A DNA stretch of 64,000 bases from RYN-230 sp963717125 (GTDB taxonomy: Bacteria > Actinomycetota > Actinomycetes > Streptosporangiales > Streptosporangiaceae), in the NCBI GenBank assembly GCA_963717125.1, contig CAVQVG010000017.1, forward strand, positions 248,001-312,000, in the 5' to 3' direction. Shown piece by piece: positions 35,911 through 44,205 of this stretch. The translations under genes and the position numbers were made by a program. Within the stretch, counting starts at the first letter, position 1. Every line of letters begins with the position of its first letter. Under the pieces are notes generated by a model. The model ran no database searches and was not told the DNA's origin. It was given only the letters and a program-made list of their open reading frames with translations.

Positions 35911-36366
35911 GTGGACCCGGAAGTGCTGGAGTTAACCTCGGCGGCTGCCCGTCAGGTGGTCACGTTGCTGGTCACCGACGGGTGGGAGCAGGTGCGGGGT
36001 GCCGTCGCCCGGTTGTGGCAGCGGGTTCACCCCGACCGGGCCGAGACGGTCGAGGCCGAGCTGGCCCAGGCCCGCGACGAGTTGCTCACCGCCCGGGACG
36101 CGGGAGACGAGCAGGTGGCGCAGGCCCTGCGGGCGGAATGGCAGGGCCGGCTGTGGCGGCTGCTGGCCGCGGACCCGGACCCGGACCTGACCGAAGCGGT
36201 CCGCCGGCTGGCCGCCGGGGATCTCGGCCCATCGGGGGAGGCCGCGGCCTACGGCCCGGTCACCATGCGGGCCCGGGTGAGCGGCGGCGGCGGCGTGTAC
36301 CAGGCCGGCCGGGACCAGTCCATCACGATCAGGACCAACCAGGGTGACCAGCCACCCGCCGGCTGA
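35911..36366 (+). CDS. Small helical protein ending in a QAGRDQ motif; candidate effector of an amyloid-signalling pair
   Basis: A 151-residue protein. Residues about 1-105 are predicted all-helical (TSAAARQVVTLLVTDGWEQV; ETVEAELAQARDELLTARDAGDEQ; RLWRLLAADPDPDL), resembling the helical domain called Bell in bacterial amyloid-signalling proteins. The C-terminal 30 residues contain GGGGVYQAGRDQSITI. The next gene, overlapping by 23 bp, carries GSGGVFQAGRDQHLHF near its N-terminus. A shared short motif at the C-end of a small effector and the N-end of an adjacent NLR-like ATPase is the hallmark of such pairs. Membrane-directed killing activity is inferred from the family, not seen. Confidence 0.72.
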   Translation: MDPEVLELTSAAARQVVTLLVTDGWEQVRGAVARLWQRVHPDRAETVEAELAQARDELLTARDAGDEQVAQALRAEWQGRLWRLLAADPDPDLTEAVRRLAAGDLGPSGEAAAYGPVTMRARVSGGGGVYQAGRDQSITIRTNQGDQPPAG

Positions 36367-39300
36367 GCCTGCCCCGCGGGACGATGCGCCGGACGAGCCG
36401 CCCCGGCTGGCAGCGCACGCGTCTGGGAGCGGCGGCGTGTTCCAGGCTGGCCGGGACCAGCACCTGCACTTCGCCGACGGCGCCAGCGCCGCCACCCGGG
36501 TGCGCGGCGAAACCGTAGCGGACGTGTGCCCGTATCCCGGGCTGGCCGCGTTCGGGCCGGACCAGGAGCGCTGGTTCTTTGGCCGGGACCGGGCCATCGG
36601 CTCGCTGTGCCAGCGGCTGGACGCCAAGTTAGCCGGGACCGGGCCGCTGATCCTGATCGGCCCGTCCGGGGCCGGGAAGTCCTCACTGCTGCGGGCCGGC
36701 CTGATCCCGGCCCTGGACCAGGGCAGGCTCCCGGCGGCCGGGTCGCGGTCCTGGCCGCGTGCGCTGCTGACACCCACCGCGCACCCGGTGCTGGCGCTGG
36801 CCAGTGAGCTGAGCCCGCTCACTGGCGGGGAAGCCGAGGCGCTGGCCGGGTCCTGGCTGGCCGCCCCGGAGGAGTGCGTGACCAGCGTGCGCCGGGCGCT
36901 GGCGGGCGTCCCAGCTGGGCCGGCCGGGCCGGGCGCACCGGCGCGGGCGGTGATCCTGGTCAACCAGTTCGAGGAAGCCTTCACCCTGTGCGCCGACGAG
37001 GGGCAGCGGCAGGTCTTCATCGACCTGCTGGACCGGCTGGCCGCCCGGCCCGCGGACGGTGCGGAGCCCGCCGCGCTGGTGCTGATCTGCGTGCGCGCCG
37101 ACTTCTACGACGCGTGCGTCCGGCATCGGTCGCTGCGGGCCGCGCTCAAGGCCAGCCCGGTCCTGCTGGACCCGATGTCCGCCGCCGAGTTGCGCCAGGC
37201 CATTCTGTTCCCAGCCCAGGACGTGGGCCTGGACATCGAGCCGGGCCTGATCGAGGTGCTGCTCCGGGACGCCGGGGTGACCGGCGACGGCGCGGCCGAT
37301 GAGCCCGGGTACCAGGCCGGGCGGCTGCCGCTGCTGGCCCACGCGCTGCGGGCCACCTGGACGCAGCACGAAGGCCACCGGCTGACCCTGCATGGCTACC
37401 AGCTCACCGGCGGGATCAGGAACGCCATCGCGACCAGCGCGGACGAGATGTTCACCAGCCTGGACGAGGCCGGGCGGCAGGCGGCCCGGGCGCTGTTCCT
37501 GCGGCTGGTCAAGGTGGGCGACGGCACTGAGGACGTCTGCCGCCGGGTCAGCCGGGGCGACCTGGCCCGGGACATCCCGGGCGGCCCGGCCGGCGTGGTG
37601 CTGGGCGCGTTCACCCGGGCCCGGCTGCTGACCCAGGACCAGGACACCGTCAGCATCACCCACGAAGCCCTGCTCCGGGCCTGGCCGCGGCTGCGTACCT
37701 GGCTCGACGCGGACCGGGCCGGCAACCTGATCCGGCAGGACCTGGAGATCGCGGCCAGCACCTGGGACCGCGATCAGCGGCCGCTGGAGGCGCTGTACCG
37801 GGGCAGCCGCCTGGACGCCGCCCGGACCTGGGCCCGCGGCCACGACACCGACCTGACCGGCACCGTCCGGGACTTCCTGGCCGCGTCGGCCCGCCAGCAG
37901 CACCGGGCCAGCCGGCTGCGGCGCGGCGCGGTCGCCGCCCTGGCCGTGCTGACAGCCCTCGCGGTCGTTACGTCGCTGCTTGCCCTCCAGCAGCGGACCA
38001 CCGCCGTGCAGCAGCTCGACCAGGCCATCTTCAACCAGACCGGGGCCGAGGCGCTCCAGTTCGGCGCCAGCAACCCGGCGCTGGCCGCGCAGTTGGACAT
38101 CGCCGCCTACCGGATGCGGCCACAGTCGGCCGCGTTCACTCGCCTGATCAGTACCGAGAACACGCCGCTGCCCACCTCGCTGGCCGGTGGCACCAAGTCG
38201 GTTGACGCGCTGGCGGTCGGCCGCCGGCGGCACATCGTGGCCGGCGCGGATCTCGAGGGCGTCATCTGGTTGTGGCAGCTGGGCGGCCCCGGCCACCCCC
38301 GGCTGCTCAGCCGGTTCGCCGTCCCGGAAGTCTTCGGGCTCAGGTCGGTCTGGTCGCTGGCGTTCAGCTCGGACGATCAGCTACTGGCTGCCGCCAGCCT
38401 GCTGACTTCGGTCCCCGTGCTGTGGGATGTAGCCGATCCGGCACATCCGCGACACATCCCCTTGCCCGACGAGTCGAGTATCCACGGCCTGACGCTGAGC
38501 GTGGCCTTCAGCCCGGATAGCCCGATCCTGGCCAGCGGCAACGCCGACGGCTCGATTCAGCTCTGGGACGTAGCCGACCCGGCCCGCCCGCGAGTGCTTG
38601 ACACCATACGGACTGGGCGTGCCCAGGCGCCCAAATCGGTGGCGTTCAGTGCGGACGGCAAGACGCTGGCGACCGGCGGCCTCAACGGGGCCCTCCAGCT
38701 GTGGGACGTGGCCAACCCGGCCCGGCCCCGGGCGCTGGGCCAGCCGTCTGGCGTCGGCACCGCGTCCCTGCAGTCGGTGGCGTTCAGCCCCACCGGGTCC
38801 ACCGTGGCCAGTGACGACGCCAACGGTGTGGTCCGGCTGTGGGACGTGGCCGATCCGGCTCATCCCCGCGCGGTCGGCCAGCCGCTGACCGCCAGCAGCC
38901 GGATCGCCAGCTCGGTAGTGTTCAGCCCGGACGGCAGCGTGCTGGCCACCTGCTCCGGCGAGTCCATCCAGCTGTGGGATGTGGCCAACCCGGCCGATGC
39001 CCAGCAACTCGGCTCGCCGCTGATCACCACCAGTACCGACGGCGCCGATTCGGTGGCGTTCACCACGGACGGGCGCACCCTGGCCAGCGGTAGCGCCAAC
39101 GGCCGCCTGCAACTCTGGAACTTGCCGCGCAGCATGCTGACCGGCCCGGCCGACGGTGTCGCCTCGCTCGCCTTCGGCCTGGCTGGGCGGTTACTGGTCA
39201 GTAGCGACGGCAGCGGCCGCGTTGAGATCTGGGATCTGGGCCGGCCCGGTGATCCCCGCGTAGGCGGGCTCACGCGAGTCGTTGGCGCGTTTCCGGTGGC

Positions 39301-40153
39301 GTTCGGCCGTGGCGGCATGCTGGCCATCGGGCTGGCCAAGGGTAGGACTCAGCTGCTCGACGCGGCGGATCCGGCCCGCCATTGGCTGCTCGGCAAGCAG
39401 GCGTCCCGTGAGGTCGGGGCGGTGGCGTTCAGCCCGGATGGCCGGGTCCTGGCCAGCGGCGGCGAATTCGGTCCGGTCCAGCTGTGGGACGTGGCCGACC
39501 CGGCCGGCCCGCGACTGGGCCGGATTCCCAGCGCGGGCCTCTCAGGCGGTGCCTATTCGATGGCATTCAGCCGGAATGGCCAGGTGCTGGCCACCGGCGA
39601 GGACAACGGCTCGGTCCAGCTGTGGGATGTCGCCGATCCGGCCCGGCCGCATCCGCTCGGCCGGCCGCTGCCCGCTGGCGCGCAGGAGGTGCCGTCGGTA
39701 GCGATCAGCCCGGATGGCCGCCTGCTGGCCACCGCCGACGATGACGGCACCATCCGGCTGTGGGACATGGCCGACCCAGCCCGGCCCCATGCGCTAGGGC
39801 GGTCGTTCATCGCCGACGACAGCGCCGACTCGCTGGCGTTCAGCCCAGATGGCCTGACGCTGGCCGCGGGCATCGCCGATGGCACGATCCTGCTATGGCA
39901 CCTGCCCGGGGCTGACCCGCTGCGGCAGCCCAGCCAGTCGATCACCGCGAGCACTGGCCCGGTCAACACGCTCGCGTACAGCCCGGACGGCCGGGTACTG
40001 GCCAGCGGCAGCAGCGACGGCGGGATCCGGTTGTGGACGCTGAACGCCCGCTACGCAATTAATCGGGTATGCGGCAGCACGCCGGATGAGCTCACCCGGC
40101 AGCAGTGGGACCGGTACGTGTCCGCGTCGCTGCCGTACCGGCCGCCGTGCTGA
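36344..40153 (+). CDS. STAND NTPase with 14 WD40 repeats and an N-terminal QAGRDQ motif
   Basis: A 1,269-residue protein. Residues about 28-42 hold GSGGVFQAGRDQHLHF, shared with the upstream protein. An nSTAND1-type NTPase domain starts at CPYPGLAAF (about 65), with Walker A GPSGAGKS (K112) and a Walker B-like LVNQFEE in which the usual first Asp is N207. Winged-helix and helical regions follow to about 510, then a membrane segment (about 528-548). From about 620 to 1235 I count 14 WD40 repeats ending in LWDVADPARPR-type strands, enough for two seven-bladed propellers. The C-terminal tail is LTRQQWDRYV...PC. This is an NLR-like architecture: sensor propellers, switch ATPase and signalling motif. 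Confidence 0.85.
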   Translation: MTSHPPAEPAPRDDAPDEPPRLAAHASGSGGVFQAGRDQHLHFADGASAATRVRGETVADVCPYPGLAAFGPDQERWFFGRDRAIGSLCQRLDAKLAGTGPLILIGPSGAGKSSLLRAGLIPALDQGRLPAAGSRSWPRALLTPTAHPVLALASELSPLTGGEAEALAGSWLAAPEECVTSVRRALAGVPAGPAGPGAPARAVILVNQFEEAFTLCADEGQRQVFIDLLDRLAARPADGAEPAALVLICVRADFYDACVRHRSLRAALKASPVLLDPMSAAELRQAILFPAQDVGLDIEPGLIEVLLRDAGVTGDGAADEPGYQAGRLPLLAHALRATWTQHEGHRLTLHGYQLTGGIRNAIATSADEMFTSLDEAGRQAARALFLRLVKVGDGTEDVCRRVSRGDLARDIPGGPAGVVLGAFTRARLLTQDQDTVSITHEALLRAWPRLRTWLDADRAGNLIRQDLEIAASTWDRDQRPLEALYRGSRLDAARTWARGHDTDLTGTVRDFLAASARQQHRASRLRRGAVAALAVLTALAVVTSLLALQQRTTAVQQLDQAIFNQTGAEALQFGASNPALAAQLDIAAYRMRPQSAAFTRLISTENTPLPTSLAGGTKSVDALAVGRRRHIVAGADLEGVIWLWQLGGPGHPRLLSRFAVPEVFGLRSVWSLAFSSDDQLLAAASLLTSVPVLWDVADPAHPRHIPLPDESSIHGLTLSVAFSPDSPILASGNADGSIQLWDVADPARPRVLDTIRTGRAQAPKSVAFSADGKTLATGGLNGALQLWDVANPARPRALGQPSGVGTASLQSVAFSPTGSTVASDDANGVVRLWDVADPAHPRAVGQPLTASSRIASSVVFSPDGSVLATCSGESIQLWDVANPADAQQLGSPLITTSTDGADSVAFTTDGRTLASGSANGRLQLWNLPRSMLTGPADGVASLAFGLAGRLLVSSDGSGRVEIWDLGRPGDPRVGGLTRVVGAFPVAFGRGGMLAIGLAKGRTQLLDAADPARHWLLGKQASREVGAVAFSPDGRVLASGGEFGPVQLWDVADPAGPRLGRIPSAGLSGGAYSMAFSRNGQVLATGEDNGSVQLWDVADPARPHPLGRPLPAGAQEVPSVAISPDGRLLATADDDGTIRLWDMADPARPHALGRSFIADDSADSLAFSPDGLTLAAGIADGTILLWHLPGADPLRQPSQSITASTGPVNTLAYSPDGRVLASGSSDGGIRLWTLNARYAINRVCGSTPDELTRQQWDRYVSASLPYRPPC

Positions 40154-40174
40154 CCCGGCCCCCAACGGGCCCGG

Positions 40175-41341
40175 TCAGGCCAGGGCGGCGGGGCCGCGCT
40201 TGGTCATCTGGGCGGCGATGATGGCCCGCTGGACTTCGCTGGTGCCTTCCCAGATCCGCTCGACGCGCAGTTCGCGGTAGAAGCGCTCGGCCACGTTCTC
40301 GCGCATGTAGCCGCGGCCGCCGAAGACCTGCACGGCGCGGTCGGCGACCCGGCCGGCCATCTCCGAGGCGTACAGCTTGGCCATCGAGCACTGCGCGTGG
40401 GCGATCTTGACGTCGTTGCCCCGGTCGATGCCGCGCGCGGTCTCGTAGACCAGCGAACGGGCCGCGAACAGCTCGGTGAGGCTGTCCGCCAGCATCGCGG
40501 CCACCGTGCCGAACTCGTTGATCGGCCGGCCGGACACCTGCCGCTCAGCGGCGAACCTGGTCATCTCGCTGGTCAGCCGGTCGGCCGCGCCCAGGCAGCG
40601 CGCGGCCACCATCAGCCGCTCGAAGCGGAACCACTCGTAGGCGAACGTCATCCCGTCGCCCTCGGCGCCGATCAGATGGCTGGCCGGCACCCGGACGTCG
40701 GCGAACTCGACGATCGGATGGTGGTGGCTGATCGTGTGCGCGTAGGCCGGGTTGCGCAGCACGGTCACCCCGGGGCTGGGCAGGTCGACCAGGAACATGG
40801 CGTGCTCGCCGGCGTGCGGCCCGTCGGCCAGCACCCCCTGGAAGAACGCGAAATCGGCCGTGTTGTACGACGTCACGTGCCACTTGACGCCGTTCAGCAG
40901 GTAGTCGTCCCCGGCCCGCCGGGCGGTCGCGGCCAGGCCGGCCACGTCGGAGCCGGCCCCCTCCTCGGTGATCGCGTAGCACTCCTCGCGGTCCCCGGCG
41001 ATGGCCGGCCGGACGAAGCGCTCGATCTGGTACGGGGTCGCGATAGGTGGCAGCCAGGACGGCGGCGTGGCGGCCACCCAGCCGAGCGCGTTCGTCACCC
41101 GGCCCATCTGCTCCTGGACGAGCGCCACCTGGAGCAGGCTGCACCCGCCGCCGCCGAGTTCCGCGGGCATGTTGGTGGCGTGCAGGCCGAGCTCGCGGGC
41201 CCGCTTAGCGTGCCCCGCGGTCACGTCGGGCGGCAGTTCGCCGCCGTCCATCTCGGCCGTGACCTCGAACGGGATCAGCTCGTCCGCGAAGCCGCGGGCC
41301 TGTGTCTGGATGGCCAGGTCCTCGTCCGACAACCCGTACAC
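40175..41341 (-). CDS. Acyl-CoA dehydrogenase
   Basis: A 388-residue FAD-dependent acyl-CoA dehydrogenase introducing an alpha-beta double bond. FAD/substrate signatures are CYAITEEGAGSDVAGL and WHVTSYNTADF. The C-terminus has QVFGGRGYMRENVAERFYRELRVERIWEGTSEVQR, with the glutamate of EGTSE near the position usual for the family. GTG 41341 was chosen because AGGAG lies 6 bases upstream; the frame extends 11 codons further. Its promoter (TTGGCA 41445-41440, 17 bp, TAAACT 41422-41417) overlaps operator B and diverges from the FAD oxidase gene. Confidence 0.92.
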   Translation of the reverse strand: MYGLSDEDLAIQTQARGFADELIPFEVTAEMDGGELPPDVTAGHAKRARELGLHATNMPAELGGGGCSLLQVALVQEQMGRVTNALGWVAATPPSWLPPIATPYQIERFVRPAIAGDREECYAITEEGAGSDVAGLAATARRAGDDYLLNGVKWHVTSYNTADFAFFQGVLADGPHAGEHAMFLVDLPSPGVTVLRNPAYAHTISHHHPIVEFADVRVPASHLIGAEGDGMTFAYEWFRFERLMVAARCLGAADRLTSEMTRFAAERQVSGRPINEFGTVAAMLADSLTELFAARSLVYETARGIDRGNDVKIAHAQCSMAKLYASEMAGRVADRAVQVFGGRGYMRENVAERFYRELRVERIWEGTSEVQRAIIAAQMTKRGPAALA

Positions 41342-41402
41342 GCTGCACTCCTTTGGCTCGCTAGGGCGCACCACCGCGCCGCCGTCACACCATGCACCGA
41401 CC

Positions 41403-41422
41403 TTGACTGACTGTTCAGTTTA
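41403..41422. promoter_or_regulatory. TetR-type operator between acyl-CoA dehydrogenase and FAD oxidase genes (site B)
   Basis: TTGACTGACTGTTCAGTTTA matches site C at 18 of 20 positions. On the minus strand its end is the -10 box TAAACT of the acyl-CoA dehydrogenase promoter, 17 bp from TTGGCA. On the plus strand it lies 16 bp before the FAD oxidase start, so one site could control both genes. Confidence 0.65.
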
Positions 41423-41438
41423 TGCCAGCATCGGTCTC

Positions 41439-42695
41439 GTGCCAATGCCCTCCACTGGCCAGCCACCCACCGCGGACGTCGTCGTCGTGGGCGGCGGGAC
41501 GATAGGCGCCTGGTGTGCCTACTTCCTGCGCCGGGACGGCCTCCGGGTCACCCTGATCGAGAAGGGCATGCTCGGCCAGGGCGCGAGCAGCCGGGCGGCC
41601 GGCGTCGTCCGGGCCCAGGGCGGCACCGCCGAAGCGGTCCGGCTCGCGCACTGGACCCAGCGCTTCTACCAGCGGCAGCGCGATGAGATCGGCATCGACT
41701 CCGGGTTCGTCACCCAGGGGTACCTGCTGCCCTGCTTCACCGAGGCCGAAGTCCCGGTCGCCCACCAGCGGATGGCCATGCAGAACTCGCTCGGCCTGGA
41801 CGTGGAGTGGCTGAGCCCGGACGAGGTGGACGAGCGCAACCCGACCCTGGCCCCCGGCCAGACGCTGGGCGGCACGTTCTACGCCGCCGACGGCTACCTG
41901 TCCCCGCCGCGGAACGTGACCGCCTACTCGGTGGCCCTGGCCATCAGCGGGGTGGACGTGCGCGAGCAGGTCCGGTTCCTCGGCCTGCTCCGCGAGAGCG
42001 GCCGGATCACCGGCGTGCGGACCAGCGCGGGCCCGATCTCGGCCGGCTCGGTGGTGCTGACCGGCGGGCCCAAGCTGGCCGAGATCGGCCGGCTGGCCGG
42101 GCTGCGCATCCCGGTCGGCGCCGCCCGGCACCAGGTCGCGGTGACCGAACCGCACCCGGACCTGCATCCGTCCCGGCTGCCGATGGTCTTCGACCTGCCC
42201 TCGGGCCTGTACTGGCGGCCCGAGGAGGGCGGCCTGCTGTTCGGCATGAGCAACCCCGGGGAACCGCCCGGCTGGGCCCAGGCCGTGGATGAGGACTACC
42301 TGGCCCGGATGCGGGCCCGGCTGAACCGGCTGGTGCCGGTGACCACCGGGCTCGGGCTGCGCCGGGTGTGGGCGGCCACCATCGAGTACACCCCGGACCA
42401 TCTGCCGATCGTCGGCCCGGCGCTCGGCCCGGACGGCGGGGTGCTGCCCGGCGTGACCGTGGCCACCGCCGCCGGGCACGGCATGATGTGCGGCCCCGGC
42501 GTCGCCCGGACCGCGGCCGACCTGGTGCTCACCGGCTTCTCCGACGTGGTGGACACCGCCGGACTTGGCCTGGACCGGTTCGACGAGCAGGGCCGCAGCA
42601 AGCTGACCGCCGACCCGATCGCGCTGCCCTTCCCGGAGCAGGCCTACCCGGACCTGGTGCCGGGCCCGCCGCCCGGCCCGCTGACCATCCCGTGA
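41439..42695 (+). CDS. FAD-dependent oxidoreductase of the DAO family (glycine/sarcosine-oxidase-like)
   Basis: A 418-residue amine/amino-acid oxidase. The dinucleotide fold is VVVVGGGTIGAWCAYFLRRDG (about 13-33) with the acidic ribose ligand in LIEKG. The DAO family pattern continues through RQGASSRAAG-like sequence and the C-terminal ATIEYTPDHLPIVGP...GHGMMCGPGVARTAADL. Substrates in this family are secondary or tertiary amines or D-amino acids. GTG 41439 is used; ATG 41445 is close. It is followed by a cupin gene and preceded by operator B, suggesting a role with the Rieske enzyme in amine degradation. Confidence 0.87.
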   Translation: MPMPSTGQPPTADVVVVGGGTIGAWCAYFLRRDGLRVTLIEKGMLGQGASSRAAGVVRAQGGTAEAVRLAHWTQRFYQRQRDEIGIDSGFVTQGYLLPCFTEAEVPVAHQRMAMQNSLGLDVEWLSPDEVDERNPTLAPGQTLGGTFYAADGYLSPPRNVTAYSVALAISGVDVREQVRFLGLLRESGRITGVRTSAGPISAGSVVLTGGPKLAEIGRLAGLRIPVGAARHQVAVTEPHPDLHPSRLPMVFDLPSGLYWRPEEGGLLFGMSNPGEPPGWAQAVDEDYLARMRARLNRLVPVTTGLGLRRVWAATIEYTPDHLPIVGPALGPDGGVLPGVTVATAAGHGMMCGPGVARTAADLVLTGFSDVVDTAGLGLDRFDEQGRSKLTADPIALPFPEQAYPDLVPGPPPGPLTIP

Positions 42696-42737
42696 GCCGA
42701 GATCGCTGACCCGTCACCGAGAGGACCGAACCGCACC

Positions 42738-43109
42738 ATGACCGAAACCATGCCGGTTACCCCCTTCCTGTCCGCCGCCGCGCTGCACGGGGAACTCGAG
42801 GATTGGGGCCCGCTTCCGGAGGCCACCGGTGAGCCGATGCACACGTCCGGCGTCACCACCTGGGCCGACGGCGACCTGGAGGTGGGCGTCTGGGAGTGCA
42901 CTCCCGGCCCGTCCTACTGGAAGCTGGAGACCAACGAGGCCATCCACATCGTGTCCGGCCGGATGACCTGCACCCCCGACGGCGGCGAGCCCCAGGACAT
43001 CGGCTCGGGCGACAGCGCCGTCTTCCCCCGCGGCTGGGCCTGGCACGTGGCAGATCCACGAGACCATCCGCAAGCTCTACGTCCTTTTCTGAACGCCAGT
43101 ACCTGCTAG
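42738..43109 (+). CDS. Cupin-domain protein with an apparent C-terminal frameshift
   Basis: A 123-residue cupin_3-type protein (TNEAIHIVSGRMTCTPDGGEPQDIGSGDSAVFPRGWAW) preceding a terminator. The last 20 residues (HVADPRDHPQALRP...) look random. One base over, the sequence reads WQIHETIRKLYVLF followed by TGA at 43090-43092, which is the normal end of this family. A one-base indel near 43045-43050 is therefore likely. It is 42 bp downstream of the FAD oxidase gene and probably co-transcribed. Function is unknown; such cupins often follow amine-oxidase genes. Confidence 0.8.
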   Translation: MTETMPVTPFLSAAALHGELEDWGPLPEATGEPMHTSGVTTWADGDLEVGVWECTPGPSYWKLETNEAIHIVSGRMTCTPDGGEPQDIGSGDSAVFPRGWAWHVADPRDHPQALRPFLNASTC

Positions 43110-43110
43110 C

Positions 43111-43145
43111 TGATCCCGGGACGGCGCGCCGCCGTCCCGGGATCA
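43111..43145. terminator. Strong hairpin terminator between convergent operons
   Basis: Perfect 16-bp arms, 43111-43126 and 43130-43145 (TGATCCCGGGACGGCG and complement), enclose a CGC loop and are followed by TTTGTGG. It ends the FAD oxidase-cupin unit and may also stop transcription from the minus-strand ABC operon. Confidence 0.8.
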
Positions 43146-43207
43146 TTTGTGGCTGATGCTTTAGCGCGCGGGACTTCGTGATCTGGCTGAGTGACGGGTC
43201 ACGAGCG

Positions 43208-44026
43208 CTATATCGCGCGACGGCGGACCAGCCAGACGGTCACTGCGATGAGCAGTACCGACAGCGCGAGCAGCCCGCCGCCCTCAATACCCTGGACCGG
43301 CCAGAAGTGGCTGGCCGGCTGGTAGTTGGCGCGCAGGACGTTCCCGACCACGATGGCGAGAACGGTGTAGCCGGCGAGGGTGGCGACGATCGCTGGGACG
43401 ACGCGGCGGATGAGCATGCCGGCGAGGGCGCCGATCGCGAAGGCGGCCAGCGTCCAAGCGGCGAACGCGACCCCGCGCAGGTCGAACAGCCAGTGATGGA
43501 GCGGGGACGTCGGGTCATAGAGTCTGCCGGTGGCGAGGTACGGCTGGTAGTACCAGGAGACCAGCACGCTGAAGGCGCCGGCGAGGGCGGCCACCGCGGC
43601 CCCGAGCATCACCAGCTTGGCGAGCGTCCAGCGCCACCGCCCGAAGCCCTGGGTCCAGGCGTAGCGGAAGGTGCCAGTCTCCAGCTCACGGGCCAGCACC
43701 AGCGGCCCGACGAACGCCCCGATCAGCGCGGGCACGGGCTGCAGCACGAAGCCACCTTTCAGCATGCCGCCGGTGGCATCGAAGTTGAAGATCAGCTCAC
43801 TGCAGGCAGGCGAGCCCGCCGGCTGGCAGGCGATGGCGGCGGCGTAGGCGTGGTGCAGCTGGAGGCCGGCGATCCACAGCCACACCGCGAGCGCGCCCAG
43901 GAACACAGCCACGCCGCCCAGCGCAATTCGGTGCTGCCGCCAGGTGACCCAGGCCATGCGCCGCCACGGCAGCGGCCGAAGGTTCGCGTCTTCCTGCAGA
44001 CGCGCGGGAATGTCCAGCGTCGTCAC
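43208..44026 (-). CDS. ABC-2-type transporter permease (shorter copy)
   Basis: A 272-residue membrane protein with about six helices, of the ABC-2 permease type found with YtrA-like GntR regulators. It is a tandem duplicate of the upstream gene: almost the same sequence through EDANLRPLPWRRMAWVTWRQ, ELETGTFRYAWTQGFGRWRWTLAKL and FDLRGVAFAAWTLAAFAIGALAG. It lacks about 80 residues of the other copy's last extracellular loop. GTG 44026 has AGGTGA 4 bases upstream. It is last in the operon GntR-ATPase-permease-permease. Confidence 0.82.
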   Translation of the reverse strand: MTTLDIPARLQEDANLRPLPWRRMAWVTWRQHRIALGGVAVFLGALAVWLWIAGLQLHHAYAAAIACQPAGSPACSELIFNFDATGGMLKGGFVLQPVPALIGAFVGPLVLARELETGTFRYAWTQGFGRWRWTLAKLVMLGAAVAALAGAFSVLVSWYYQPYLATGRLYDPTSPLHHWLFDLRGVAFAAWTLAAFAIGALAGMLIRRVVPAIVATLAGYTVLAIVVGNVLRANYQPASHFWPVQGIEGGGLLALSVLLIAVTVWLVRRRAI

Positions 44027-44205
44027 TACGTCACCTTCAACGGTTCTGCATCCTGGACGGTGGCCAGATAGTGGGTCATAAGAGTGGTCAGTGCGCACAT
44101 CGGATTCTCCTAATGAGTGCTCGGTCCATGCCCGCTGGTGGCGTTGACCCGATGGGAATCGCTCGGCATCCCCGTAGTAAAGCCGTGATGTCCAGACCGC
44201 TCGCG

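Noticed and set aside
36201..36400. CRISPR or other short-spaced repeat arrays in the defence-like region and elsewhere
   Set aside because: No regularly spaced repeats with unique spacers were seen in the window; the WD40 repeats are protein-coding.
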